Assembly (NCBI RefSeq): GCF_001514195.1
Contig: NZ_KQ948737.1
Coordinates: forward strand, 762,012-826,011
Origin: Streptomyces griseorubiginosus
Lineage (GTDB): Bacteria > Actinomycetota > Actinomycetes > Streptomycetales > Streptomycetaceae
Direction of reading: 5' to 3'
DNA: 64,000 nucleotides
The stretch's first letter is position 1, and every line of letters starts with the position of its first letter. Positions 31,759 through 39,682 of the stretch are shown piece by piece. A model generated the notes under the pieces. That model was not told the DNA's origin and did not search any database. It saw nothing but the letters and a program-made list of their open reading frames with translations. The translations under genes and the position numbers were made by a program.

Positions 31759-32784
31759 ATGGGTACCCACAGGGCCATGCGAATAAGCGTGGTGGATGTG
31801 GGTTCCAATACGGTCCGTCTGGTGGTGGCGGACGCCCAGGACGGCGTGCCGCTTCCGGTGCACACGGCGAAGTGGCGGCTCAGGCTGTCCGACGACGTGC
31901 GGCCGGGCGGGCCGGTGCCGCAGGAGGCCGTGGAACGGCTGGTGAAGGCGGTCGAGGAGGCGGACCGGACCGCGGCGAGATGGGGCGCGGCCGGGCCGCT
32001 GGCCTTCGCGACCGCCGTCGTGCGGGCGGCGCCCAACCGTCAGGAGGTGCTGCGTACGGTACGGCAGCGCACCGGCGTCGGGCTGTACACCCTGCCCGGC
32101 GAGGTGGAGGCCGAACTCACCTTCCTCGGGGCGCGGCGCTGGATGGGCTGGCGGGCCGGGCCGCTCGCCCTGATGGACATCGGCGGCGGCTCGTTCGAGG
32201 TCGCCTTCGGGCGCGGCCGGATGCCGGACTTCGTGGCCTCGCTGCCGCTGGGCGCGGGACGGCTGACCCATGAGTTCTTCGAGGGCCAGGACCCGCCGCC
32301 CGCCGAGCTGGTGCGGGCGCTGCGCCGCAAGGTCCGCCATCAGCTGCGGGACGTGGCGGCGCGGATCCGTTGGGAGGGCCCGCGCACCGCGGTGGCCACC
32401 TCACGGACCTTCCAGCAGCTGGGACGGCTGTGCGGGGCTCCGGCGGGACGCCACGGCCCGTTCGTGGAACGTCAGTTGCGCCGCTCCGACCTGCGCGAGG
32501 CCGTGGCCGCTCTGGCCGCGCTGCCCTCCTCGCAGCGGGCCGAACTGCCCGGCATCTCCGCCCCACGAGCCCTCCAGAGCCTGGCGGGCGCGGTGATCGG
32601 GCACACGGCGATGAAGCTCACCGGCCTGGAGACCGTCACGATCTGCCCCTGGGCGATCCGTGAGGGGGTGCTGCTGCGACACATCGAGGACGGCCCGTCC
32701 TGGTGGGCCGAGATCGCCCGCCGCAACGAGGAGCCCGCTGCCCCGGACCCGGTGCCGCTGCGCATCGCGGCCGCCACCCGCTGA
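31759..32784 (+). CDS. Ppx/GppA family phosphatase
   Basis: A 341-residue protein of the exopolyphosphatase/guanosine-pentaphosphatase family. ISVVDVGSNTVRLVV (residues 9-23) is the first phosphate loop, MDIGGGSFEVAFG (about 140-152) the second, and FATAVVRAAPNRQEVL lies between. Members hydrolyse polyphosphate or pppGpp, linking to the stringent response; which substrate is used cannot be told. The ATG at 31759 follows a perfect GGAGGAGG by 6 bases; a second ATG six codons later is possible. A 56-residue acidic protein follows 27 bases downstream. Confidence 0.88.
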   Translation: MGTHRAMRISVVDVGSNTVRLVVADAQDGVPLPVHTAKWRLRLSDDVRPGGPVPQEAVERLVKAVEEADRTAARWGAAGPLAFATAVVRAAPNRQEVLRTVRQRTGVGLYTLPGEVEAELTFLGARRWMGWRAGPLALMDIGGGSFEVAFGRGRMPDFVASLPLGAGRLTHEFFEGQDPPPAELVRALRRKVRHQLRDVAARIRWEGPRTAVATSRTFQQLGRLCGAPAGRHGPFVERQLRRSDLREAVAALAALPSSQRAELPGISAPRALQSLAGAVIGHTAMKLTGLETVTICPWAIREGVLLRHIEDGPSWWAEIARRNEEPAAPDPVPLRIAAATR

Positions 32785-32811
32785 ACGGAAACCGACAGGA
32801 AGGAGACACCC

Positions 32812-32982
32812 GTGTCCGAGAAGAGGCAGAAGCCGGACACCGCCCTCGACGAGGTCGTCCGCGAGGTCGAGGACGCCGAGAAGCGCACCCGCGAGTCCGA
32901 CGGCAAGCGCGGGCACCGGGGCGAGGCCGGGGACGCCCTCACCCCCAACACCCGCGCGCAGGAGGAGTCCGAGGGCGAGTGA
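32812..32982 (+). CDS. Small acidic hydrophilic protein (56 aa)
   Basis: A GTG-started frame (VSEKRQKPDTALDEVVREVE) with a perfect AAGGAG site 6 bases upstream. It is rich in Glu, Asp, Lys and Arg, has no hydrophobic segment and looks intrinsically disordered or helical. No domain is recognised. It is probably cotranscribed with the Ppx/GppA gene. Its stop lies one base before the convergent stop of the flavodoxin-like gene. Confidence 0.6.
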   Translation: MSEKRQKPDTALDEVVREVEDAEKRTRESDGKRGHRGEAGDALTPNTRAQEESEGE

Positions 32983-32983
32983 C

Positions 32984-33592
32984 CTACTCCGGCGGCGCGC
33001 CCAGCGGGCGCGCTGCCAGCGCGCTCGCCACGCCGTACAGGTTGGCGGCCATGGCCCGGCCCGTCCGGTGCGACCAGGCGCGGCCGCGTTCGTCGTCCAG
33101 GTAGTCGGGGCCCGGCCCCGGACCGAGGTGCCAGTACGTCCACGCCTGGCCGGGCACGGTGTAGCCGATGTCGGCGAGCGCCCCCGAGATCTCGCTGATC
33201 ACATGGTGCGCCCCGTCCTCGTTGCCGGTGACGACCACCCCCGCGACCCGGTTGTAGGCGACCGGGCGGCCCTCGTCGTCGGTCTCGGAGAGCATCGCGT
33301 CCATCCGCTCCAGCACCCGCTGGGCCACGGAGGAAGGCCGGCCGAGCCAGGTCGGCGAGGCGACGACCAGGATCTGCGCGTCCAGCAGCTTGGCGTGCAC
33401 GAGCGGCCAGGCGTCACCCTCCCGCACGGGTTCGCTGACCACGCCCGGCTCGATGGTCAGGTCGACGGCGCGTACGACCTCCACGTCCACGCCGTCCTTC
33501 TCCAACTGTTCGACGACCACGCCCGCCAGCGCCTCGGTGTTGGACGGGTCGGGCGACCTCTTCAGGGTGCAGTTGAGCACGAGTGCCTTCAT
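32984..33592 (-). CDS. Flavodoxin-like NAD(P)H-dependent reductase
   Basis: A 202-residue flavodoxin-fold protein. MKALVLNCTLKRSPDPSNTE carries the phosphate-binding first loop (NCTLKRSPxxSNT), and ILVVASPTWLGRPSSVAQRVLERMD is the second FMN-contacting segment. VAGVVVTGNEDGAHH gives the third. It probably binds FMN and reduces quinones or related acceptors. ATG at 33592 is chosen as the fold begins there; the longer frame upstream is low quality. It is monocistronic and convergent with the small acidic gene. Confidence 0.85.
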   Translation of the reverse strand: MKALVLNCTLKRSPDPSNTEALAGVVVEQLEKDGVDVEVVRAVDLTIEPGVVSEPVREGDAWPLVHAKLLDAQILVVASPTWLGRPSSVAQRVLERMDAMLSETDDEGRPVAYNRVAGVVVTGNEDGAHHVISEISGALADIGYTVPGQAWTYWHLGPGPGPDYLDDERGRAWSHRTGRAMAANLYGVASALAARPLGAPPE

Positions 33593-33666
33593 GCCGCCTC
33601 GGAGTACCCCCGAGGGGCGGATCCAGGCGGGCGGGTGACACACCCGGTCTCGGGTACTCGGCGCGC

Positions 33667-34683
33667 ATGCCACACGATCCTCACCAGGAACCAGCACTGC
33701 CGTCGGCCCGGGGCCCGGTCTCCGTGGCCGTCGGGGAGTATCTGCTCGGCACCGGAGCGCTGCCCCGCCACGAGTCCGTCGCGGGCGCGGACGTGTACGG
33801 CGACGACCTCCAGCTCGCCCTGTACCTCTGCTACGAACTGCACTACCGCGGCTTCGCGGGCGTCCCGGCCGAGCGGGAGTGGGACCCGGACCTGCTGCGC
33901 ACCCGCGCGGCCCTGGAGCACCGTTTCCTGTCCGCGCTGCGCACCGACACCCCGGCGCACGACAGCGTCGAGGACGCGGTCGCCGACCTGCTCGTGGAAC
34001 CGGTCGAGGGCACGGGGGTCAGTCACTTCCTGAGCAAGGAGGGCGAGCTGTGGCAGGTCCGCGAGTACGCGGCCCAGCGCTCGCTGTACCACCTCAAGGA
34101 GGCCGACCCGCACGCGTGGGTGCTGCCGCGGCTGTGGGGCCGGGCCAAGGCGGGGATGGCGGCGGTGGAGTTCGACGAGTTCGGCGGCGGCCGCCCCGAG
34201 CGCGTCCACGCCCGCCTCTTCGCCGACCTGATGACGGACCTGGACCTGGACACGACGTACGGGCACTATCTGGACGACGCCTGCGCGGAGATGCTCGCGA
34301 CGGTGAACCTCATGTCGCTGCTGGGCCTGCACCGCAGCCTGCGCGGGGCGCTGGTGGGTCACTTCGCGGCGGTCGAGATCACCTCCTCCCCCGGCTCCCG
34401 GCGCCTGGCCGACGCCATGCGCCGCACGGGCGCGGGACCGGCCGCCGAGCACTTCTACGACGAGCACGTCGAGGCGGACGCGGTCCACGAGCAGGTCGTG
34501 CGCCACGACGTCATCGGCGGTCTGCTGGCCGAGGAACCGCATCTCGCCGCCGACGTCGCCTTCGGCATCGACGCCACCGGATTCGTCGAGGACCGCCTCG
34601 GGGAGCGTCTGCTCGACGACTGGCGCGCCGGGCGTTCGTCCCTGCGCACCCGCCAGGCTTCCGAAATCTCCCATATTTCCTGA
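33667..34683 (+). CDS. Iron-containing redox enzyme (heme-oxygenase-like fold)
   Basis: A 338-residue mostly helical protein of the iron-containing redox enzyme group (Haem_oxygenas_2-like). Candidate metal ligands lie in LQLALYLCYELHYRGF (about residues 48-63), VEFDEFGGGRPERVHARLF (Glu/His) and EHFYDEHVEADAVHEQVV (about 260-277), the usual Glu/His/Asp pattern of dinuclear-iron HO-like oxidases. Substrate unknown. The stop is immediately followed by the start of a methyltransferase gene, then a CDGSH iron-sulfur protein gene, forming a three-gene operon. Confidence 0.8.
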   Translation: MPHDPHQEPALPSARGPVSVAVGEYLLGTGALPRHESVAGADVYGDDLQLALYLCYELHYRGFAGVPAEREWDPDLLRTRAALEHRFLSALRTDTPAHDSVEDAVADLLVEPVEGTGVSHFLSKEGELWQVREYAAQRSLYHLKEADPHAWVLPRLWGRAKAGMAAVEFDEFGGGRPERVHARLFADLMTDLDLDTTYGHYLDDACAEMLATVNLMSLLGLHRSLRGALVGHFAAVEITSSPGSRRLADAMRRTGAGPAAEHFYDEHVEADAVHEQVVRHDVIGGLLAEEPHLAADVAFGIDATGFVEDRLGERLLDDWRAGRSSLRTRQASEISHIS

Positions 34684-35388
34684 ATGCCGGGGTACTTGGC
34701 CGACGTGAGATCACTGATACCGCCTTTGGCCCTCCCCGGTGTCTACACACCGCAGGAGGACACCGCGCTCCTGGCAGGGGCTCTGTCCGAGGAACCGCTG
34801 CACCCCGGTGCCCATGTCCTGGACGTGGGCACCGGGACCGGCGCACTGGCGCTCCAGGCCGCACACCGGGGCAGCCGGGTGACCGCGGTGGACGTGTCCT
34901 GGCGTGCCGTGTGCACCGCCAAGGCGAACGCCTGGCTGACCGGGGCATCGGTCCGGGTCCACCGCGGGAACCTCTTCACGCCCGTACGGCACCAGTCGTT
35001 CGACCTCATCCTGACCAACCCGCCGTACGTCCCCGCCCCCGTGCGGGACGGACGGCCGCCGCGCGGACGGGCACGGGCCTGGGACGCGGGCCACGACGGG
35101 CGCTCCGTGCTGGACCGGGTCTGCCGGGAGGCACCCGGGCTGCTGCGGCCCGGCGGAGTGCTGCTGATCGTGCACTCCGCGCTGAGCGATCCCGGGCGGA
35201 CCGTACGGCATCTGCGCGGGGCGGGCCTCAAGGCCGCGGTGACCCGCCGTCACAGGATCGCTTTCGGACCGGTGTTGCGGGAGCGGGTGGACTGGCTGCG
35301 GGAACGCGGCCTGCTGTCCGCGGACGCCGGCGACGCCGCCGAGGAGAAGGAAGAGCTGGTGGTCGTCCGTGCCGAACTCCCCGTCTGA
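34684..35388 (+). CDS. HemK/MTQ2-like N5-glutamine-type methyltransferase
   Basis: A 234-residue SAM-dependent methyltransferase. VLDVGTGTGALALQAAHRG is the SAM loop, VTAVDVSWRAV the second strand, and LILTNPPYVPAP (NPPY) marks the HemK/PrmC/MTQ2 or N6-adenine class. HemK-type enzymes methylate a glutamine, often in release factors, but many operon-linked copies act on small molecules. It begins directly at the stop of the iron-containing redox gene, and its 3' end overlaps the CDGSH gene by 20 bases, so translation is coupled. Confidence 0.82.
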   Translation: MPGYLADVRSLIPPLALPGVYTPQEDTALLAGALSEEPLHPGAHVLDVGTGTGALALQAAHRGSRVTAVDVSWRAVCTAKANAWLTGASVRVHRGNLFTPVRHQSFDLILTNPPYVPAPVRDGRPPRGRARAWDAGHDGRSVLDRVCREAPGLLRPGGVLLIVHSALSDPGRTVRHLRGAGLKAAVTRRHRIAFGPVLRERVDWLRERGLLSADAGDAAEEKEELVVVRAELPV

Positions 35389-35578
35389 CGACGAGCGTCC
35401 GTGCCGCGTCCGGATCCAGCACCGGGGCCCGCTGCTGGTGGAGGGCCCCGTGGAGGTGGAGTTGGAGGACGGCAGCACGGTCGCCTCCGACCGCTTCCGG
35501 GTGGCCCTGTGCACATGCCGGCGCAGCAAGCGCTACCCCTGGTGCGACACCAGCCATCGGGAACGCAAGCGCCTATAG
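35369..35578 (+). CDS. CDGSH iron-sulfur domain protein
   Basis: A 69-residue protein with the complete CDGSH-type motif CTCRRSKRYPWCDTSH (three Cys and one His binding a 2Fe-2S cluster). No membrane anchor is seen, so it is cytosolic. It overlaps the methyltransferase gene by 20 bases. The association of an iron oxidase-like enzyme, a methyltransferase and an Fe-S electron carrier suggests a single pathway in which the CDGSH protein donates electrons; this is inference from context. Confidence 0.88.
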   Translation: MPNSPSDDERPCRVRIQHRGPLLVEGPVEVELEDGSTVASDRFRVALCTCRRSKRYPWCDTSHRERKRL

Positions 35579-35716
35579 ACAGAAAGTCAATGCGGTTGCC
35601 GGAGATTCACCGGGTCGAGTGAACCAGCTCTTGCGGACCCTCAGGGGATGGATGGTCCCGGCCGCTCCGGGGTAACTACGGAGCCCGAACGCGTCCCTCG
35701 CCGAGGTGGAGCGGCC

Positions 35717-36088
35717 ATGACGCCGGAGTCCGACGACCACGCTCCCGAACCGCCCGCGGCGAACCCGTATGCCCGCACCCGGGTGGACGGCGGCTTCACG
35801 GTCGTGGCGGCGGCCGGCGAACTCGACCTCGCGACGGCGGGCTTCCTCGCCGAGCACCTCGACGCGGCGACCGCGACCGCCCGGCCCGATGTGCTGGTCG
35901 ACCTGCGGGACGTGGAGTTCTTCGACTGCTCGGGGCTGCGCGTGCTCTGCCGCGCCGACTCCCGGGCCAGGGAACACGGCGGACGCCTGCGCGTGGTCAC
36001 CGACGATCCCCGGCTGCACCGGCTGCTGCGCGCCACGGGCCTGTGGGCCCGCGTCACGCCGCTGCCGGCGATCCCCCGGGCGCAGTGA
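35717..36088 (+). CDS. STAS-domain anti-anti-sigma factor
   Basis: A 123-residue STAS protein. FTVVAAAGELDLATAGFLAEHLD forms the N-terminal strand and helix, and DLRDVEFFDCSGLRVLC holds the phosphorylatable serine (DCSGL). Such proteins bind RsbW-like kinases when unphosphorylated; the SpoIIE phosphatases in this window are the type of enzyme that would reactivate it, though pairing is unproven. ATG at 35717 is preferred because GAGGTGGAG lies 6 bases upstream. It ends at a strong hairpin. Confidence 0.87.
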   Translation: MTPESDDHAPEPPAANPYARTRVDGGFTVVAAAGELDLATAGFLAEHLDAATATARPDVLVDLRDVEFFDCSGLRVLCRADSRAREHGGRLRVVTDDPRLHRLLRATGLWARVTPLPAIPRAQ

Positions 36089-36092
36089 CCGA

Positions 36093-36127
36093 GGGGCCGG
36101 CGGACGGCCCCACTCCGTCCGCCGGCC
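36093..36127 (+). terminator. Perfect 14-bp hairpin terminator
   Basis: GGGCCGGCGGACGG and its exact complement around a 7-base loop begin four bases after the STAS stop. Confidence 0.8.
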
Positions 36128-36223
36128 CTCGAAGCGGGATCGCCGGGTTCCGTGAGGAGAGGGGTAGCACTCCCCTGTTGCGGGCCCCTCGGGCAGGTCA
36201 CGGCACCCCACGATCCCGGTCTC

Positions 36224-36658
36224 TCAGAACGCGAAGACGCTCGTCCCGAAGGAGTTCTTCACGCACTCGTTGGCGAAGGTCCGCTCGTAGGAGACGCGCT
36301 TGCCCCGCCAGACGCCGTCGACCGTGACCACGACGGGGTTGTACTCCCGGGTGCACTGGACGTCGGAGCCGGCCCCCAGGGCGTCGAAGTCCCCGTCGGT
36401 GGCCCGCAGTTCGGCGCAGGCCGGGCTCGCGGCCGGGTGGGTGCCCGAGGGCCTCGGGGCGCAGGTGAGGGTCACGGCCCGTTCCGGGGTGACGGTGGCG
36501 GCGCTGTCGCCGTGGCCGAGGGTGAGCACGAGAGCCGAGGGGGCGTAGAGGCTCTGGGGGGCGGCGGCCGGCTCGGCGAGCGCGGCCCCGGTGAGGGGTC
36601 CGCAGACGGCGGTGGCCGTGAGGCCGAGGGTCGCTGCCCAGCGCGCGGTGTTCCGCAT
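36224..36658 (-). CDS. sti1: Subtilisin-inhibitor-like (SSI) secreted protease inhibitor
   Basis: A 144-residue secreted inhibitor of the SSI family. A signal peptide (TARWAATLGLTATAVCGPL) precedes the mature domain ending in the family signature FANECVKNSFGTSVFAF. Four cysteines form the two conserved disulfides, and NPVVVTVDGVWRGKRVSYER is highly conserved. The reactive loop reads VQCTREYNP: P1 is Arg, so trypsin-like proteases should be the targets, unlike the Met of classical SSI. The ATG at 36658 fits GGAAGG 9 bases upstream; an ATG three codons earlier directly abuts that site. The S1 protease in this window is a plausible partner class. Confidence 0.92.
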   Translation of the reverse strand: MRNTARWAATLGLTATAVCGPLTGAALAEPAAAPQSLYAPSALVLTLGHGDSAATVTPERAVTLTCAPRPSGTHPAASPACAELRATDGDFDALGAGSDVQCTREYNPVVVTVDGVWRGKRVSYERTFANECVKNSFGTSVFAF

Positions 36659-36954
36659 TGTGTGCATCCTTCCGCTGGATTCGAGGGTGTCGCCGTCCGA
36701 CTCGGTCGGTGCCGGAGCGGCGAGCGCGAGTCTGCCGAGTCCTGGCCCGAACTTCACATCAGCCCCACAGTTTTCAGTAACCTTGCGTGTTGAATCAGTG
36801 GCGCGAAGTCACATCATCCGAACAGTCGAGCCCCTCAACCGCACGGATCTCGATCACTCGTTCCGGCCGGATGGCCTGTTTACCCCGCCTCCGCAATAGG
36901 CCTGAAACATTCCGCTTCCGCTCTCGGCGCACCCCGCCGAGACCCCTTGCGTTC

Positions 36955-37545
36955 ATGGAACACTGGAGTAATCGTCATTACATAATTACTCCAGAACAGC
37001 GAGAGAAGCTGCGCGGCTGGTTCACCGGCCGTCTGCCCGACGATCTCTTCGAGGCGCTGGTCGAGGTGACCGTCGACCGCGAGGAGATCACCGTGATCGG
37101 CCGCATCCCCGGACCGCGGCTCACCGAGGGCGTCTCGGCCGCCGAGCGCGAGGCCGCCGTGCAGGGCCGGATCCAGGAGTTCCGGGAGCGCACCCGCGAG
37201 GAGCGCGTGGAGGTCGCCCGCGAGGCCGAGCACGCCTTCCGCCGCAAGGTGTCGTGGGGCGTGGAGTGCGACGGCGAGCGCGCCCTGTTCACGCATGTGG
37301 CGGCCCCCGTCATGACCCGGCTGCGGCAGCCCGAGCGCCAGGTCCTGGACACCCTCATCGCCGGCGGGGTCGCCCGCAGCCGCAGCGACGCGCTCGCCTG
37401 GTGCGTCCGGCTGGTGCAGCGCCACACCGACGACTGGCTGGCCGAACTGCGGGAGTCCCTGGAGCACGTCCAACGGGTGCGGGCCCAGGGGCCGGATGCC
37501 GACGAGGCGGGCGACTCCGCCGACGGGAGCACCGAGAGCGGATGA
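36955..37545 (+). CDS. Hypothetical protein with RHH-like C-terminal segment
   Basis: A 196-residue protein starting MEHWSNRHYIITPEQREKLR. Residues 20-90 are charged and helical, and the C-terminal SGVARSRSDALAWCVRLV-like segment (about 150-170) resembles a ribbon-helix-helix hinge. No domain is confidently recognised. The start is chosen by similarity of the ITPEQREKLRGWFTGRLPDDLF stretch to a real protein and the rise of GC at third positions after it; no ribosome site is clear. A long inverted repeat spans codons 3-14, hinting at autoregulation or an RNA hairpin. Confidence 0.65.
   Translation: MEHWSNRHYIITPEQREKLRGWFTGRLPDDLFEALVEVTVDREEITVIGRIPGPRLTEGVSAAEREAAVQGRIQEFRERTREERVEVAREAEHAFRRKVSWGVECDGERALFTHVAAPVMTRLRQPERQVLDTLIAGGVARSRSDALAWCVRLVQRHTDDWLAELRESLEHVQRVRAQGPDADEAGDSADGSTESG
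36963..36994. promoter_or_regulatory. 10-bp-arm inverted repeat at a gene start
   Basis: CTGGAGTAAT and its exact complement ATTACTCCAG are separated by 12 bases. The arms are AT-rich in a 72% GC genome and lie eight bases after the proposed start codon of the hypothetical gene. Confidence 0.75.
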
Positions 37546-37623
37546 AACGGCCCGCTCCTGCCACCCGGTGACCGGACCCGACGGCAGGCAGCATGGTCAG
37601 TGCCCTCGGCTACATTGCGGCTC

Positions 37624-38322
37624 ATGACCAACTACGTACTGGTGGCGGGCGCGAGGCTAGGGGCGTCGGCGTGGGACGAGGTCGCGGCGGAGCTGCGCGC
37701 GGCCGGGCACGCACCGCATCCGCTGACCTTGTCGGGCCTCGCGGAGAAGCAGGGTGTCCCGGCGGGACAGCGGACTCATGTGCGGGACATCGTCGACGAG
37801 GTCGAGCGGCTGGATCTGCGGGAGGTGGTGCTGGTCGGGCACAGCTACTCGGGCGTCCCGGTCGGACAGGCGGCCCAGCTGATCGGTGACAGGCTGCGGC
37901 GCGTGGTGTTCGTCGACGCGAGCGTCCCCGTCGACGGGGAGTCCTTCCTGGACGGCTGGCCCAGCGACGACGTCCGCAGGACCATCGAGGAGAGCGGCGG
38001 CTTCTGGCTCCCGGTGGGTCCGGAGCACTACGCCGACCAGGGTCTTACGGACGCGCAGATATCCCGGCTCATCACCCGTGCGTCCCCGCACCCCGGCGCC
38101 ACCCTCACCGAACCCGCCGTCCTCACCGGCCCGTTGGACGAGCTCCCGGCCACCTACGTCAAGTGCCTGCTCGACGGCGAGGAACCGATGCCGGTCGTGG
38201 CCGAGCTGCTGAAGAACGACAGCTGGGAACTGGTCGAGATGGACACCGGGCACTGGCCGATGTTCTCCCAGCCCCGCGAACTGGCCCGCGTCCTCGCGGA
38301 GCTCGGCACGACCGCCTCCTGA
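37624..38322 (+). CDS. Alpha/beta hydrolase
   Basis: A 232-residue alpha/beta-hydrolase-fold protein of the salicylate-esterase/EstB-like subgroup. YVLVAGARLGASAWDEV gives the oxyanion region, VLVGHSYSGVPV (about residues 71-82) the nucleophile elbow with Ser, and MDTGHWPMFSQP the catalytic His. The substrate is unknown. The ATG at 37624 begins the first strand directly; it is preferred over an ATG 8 codons upstream. It is followed by the FMN oxidase gene at 94 bases. Confidence 0.85.
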   Translation: MTNYVLVAGARLGASAWDEVAAELRAAGHAPHPLTLSGLAEKQGVPAGQRTHVRDIVDEVERLDLREVVLVGHSYSGVPVGQAAQLIGDRLRRVVFVDASVPVDGESFLDGWPSDDVRRTIEESGGFWLPVGPEHYADQGLTDAQISRLITRASPHPGATLTEPAVLTGPLDELPATYVKCLLDGEEPMPVVAELLKNDSWELVEMDTGHWPMFSQPRELARVLAELGTTAS

Positions 38323-38416
38323 GCGGCTGTCGCGGCCCGAGCGGCCACCGCTCCCCGGGCGGCGGCCGGCCCCGGATATCGTCGGCGCACTCGACGAGGA
38401 GAGGCGGCAGGGACCG

Positions 38417-39586
38417 ATGGCCAAGCACTGGGCGGACTTCCAGTACGAGATCTACCTGAACGGGATGTCCGGCGCGGTGCCCCGGCTGCCCACGGACCTG
38501 ACCCGCCTCGAAGAACTCACCGAACAGCGGCTGGGCCCCGGGCCGGTGGGCTATGTGGCGGGCAGCGCGGGGGACGGCAGTACCGCGCGGGCGAACCGGG
38601 CGGCTCTCCGACGGCGTCGGATCGTCCCGCGCATGCTGCGGGACGTGCACGAACGCGACCTGTCCGTCGAGGTGTTGGGCCGTACCCTGCCCGCACCGCT
38701 GGCCCTGGCGCCGGTCGGCGTGCTGTCGATCATGCACCCCGAGGCGGAGTCCGCCGCCGCCCGCGCCGCCGCGGCCCAGGGCGTGCCGTACATCCTCTCG
38801 TCGGCCTCCAGCACACCGATGGAGGAGGTCGCCGAGGCGATGGGGGACGCCGAGCGCTGGTTCCAGCTGTACTGGCCGAAGGACCCGGAGGTCGCCCTCA
38901 GCTTCCTCGGCCGGGCCAGGGCCGCCGGGTTCACCGCCCTGGTCGTCACCCTGGACACCCCGCTGCTGTCCTGGCGGCCACGCGATCTCGACCAGGCGTA
39001 CCTTCCGTTCCTGCACGGCGTGGGCACCGCCAACTACTTCTCCGACCCGGCCTTCCGGGCGGGTCTGGCCAAGCCGGTGCACGAGGACCCCAACGCGGCC
39101 GTGCTGCACTTCGTCGGCATGTTCGCGGACCCGGGCAAGACCTGGCCCGACCTGGCGTTGATCAGGGAGCACTGGGACGGCCCGATCGTGCTCAAGGGCA
39201 TCCTGCACCCGGACGACGCCCGCCTCGCCGCCGACGCCGGGATGGACGGGGTCGTGGTCTCCAACCACGGCGGCCGGCAGGTGGCCGGGTCCATCGCGGC
39301 GGCCGATGCGCTGCCCCGGGTGGTGGAGGCCGTGGGTGACCGGCTGACGGTGCTCTTCGACAGCGGAGTCCGCACCGGCGACGACGTCTTCAAAGCCCTC
39401 GCCCTCGGCGCCCGCGCGGTGCTGCTCGGGCGGCCGTACGTCTACGGTCTCGGGCTCGACGGACAACCGGGCGTCGAGCACGTGATCCGCTGTCTGCTCG
39501 CCGAACTGGACCTCACCCTCGCCCTGTCGGGCCACGCGACACCGGCCACGATCGGCCCCGAGGACCTCGTGGAGGACCCCGCCTGA
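38417..39586 (+). CDS. FMN-dependent alpha-hydroxy-acid oxidase (lactate 2-monooxygenase-like)
   Basis: A 389-residue (beta/alpha)8 FMN enzyme. LALAPVGVLSIMHPEAE forms the FMN-binding start, FQLYWPKDPE the substrate strand, GPIVLKGILHPDDA the FMN lysine, and VVSNHGGRQVAGSIAA carries the catalytic His and substrate Arg. FDSGVRTGDDVFKALALGA and LLGRPYVYGL bind the FMN phosphate. The insert after residue 190 (SWRPRDLDQAYLPFLHG) is typical of lactate 2-monooxygenases. Oxidation of lactate or another 2-hydroxy acid is expected. A terminator hairpin follows. Confidence 0.87.
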   Translation: MAKHWADFQYEIYLNGMSGAVPRLPTDLTRLEELTEQRLGPGPVGYVAGSAGDGSTARANRAALRRRRIVPRMLRDVHERDLSVEVLGRTLPAPLALAPVGVLSIMHPEAESAAARAAAAQGVPYILSSASSTPMEEVAEAMGDAERWFQLYWPKDPEVALSFLGRARAAGFTALVVTLDTPLLSWRPRDLDQAYLPFLHGVGTANYFSDPAFRAGLAKPVHEDPNAAVLHFVGMFADPGKTWPDLALIREHWDGPIVLKGILHPDDARLAADAGMDGVVVSNHGGRQVAGSIAAADALPRVVEAVGDRLTVLFDSGVRTGDDVFKALALGARAVLLGRPYVYGLGLDGQPGVEHVIRCLLAELDLTLALSGHATPATIGPEDLVEDPA

Positions 39587-39606
39587 GGGGAGGTGTCCGC
39601 CTGAGG

Positions 39607-39652
39607 GGGAGGTCTCCGCCCGAGGGGAGGCCGCCGCGGACGGAGACCTCCC
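39607..39652 (+). terminator. 12-bp stem hairpin after the FMN oxidase gene
   Basis: GGGAGGTCTCCG and its complement flank a 22-base loop between the convergent FMN oxidase and lectin-fusion genes. The region also repeats GAGGGGAGG three times. Confidence 0.6.
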
Positions 39653-39682
39653 TGTCGTGCCCGGTTCGTGGCCGGCCCGCCG

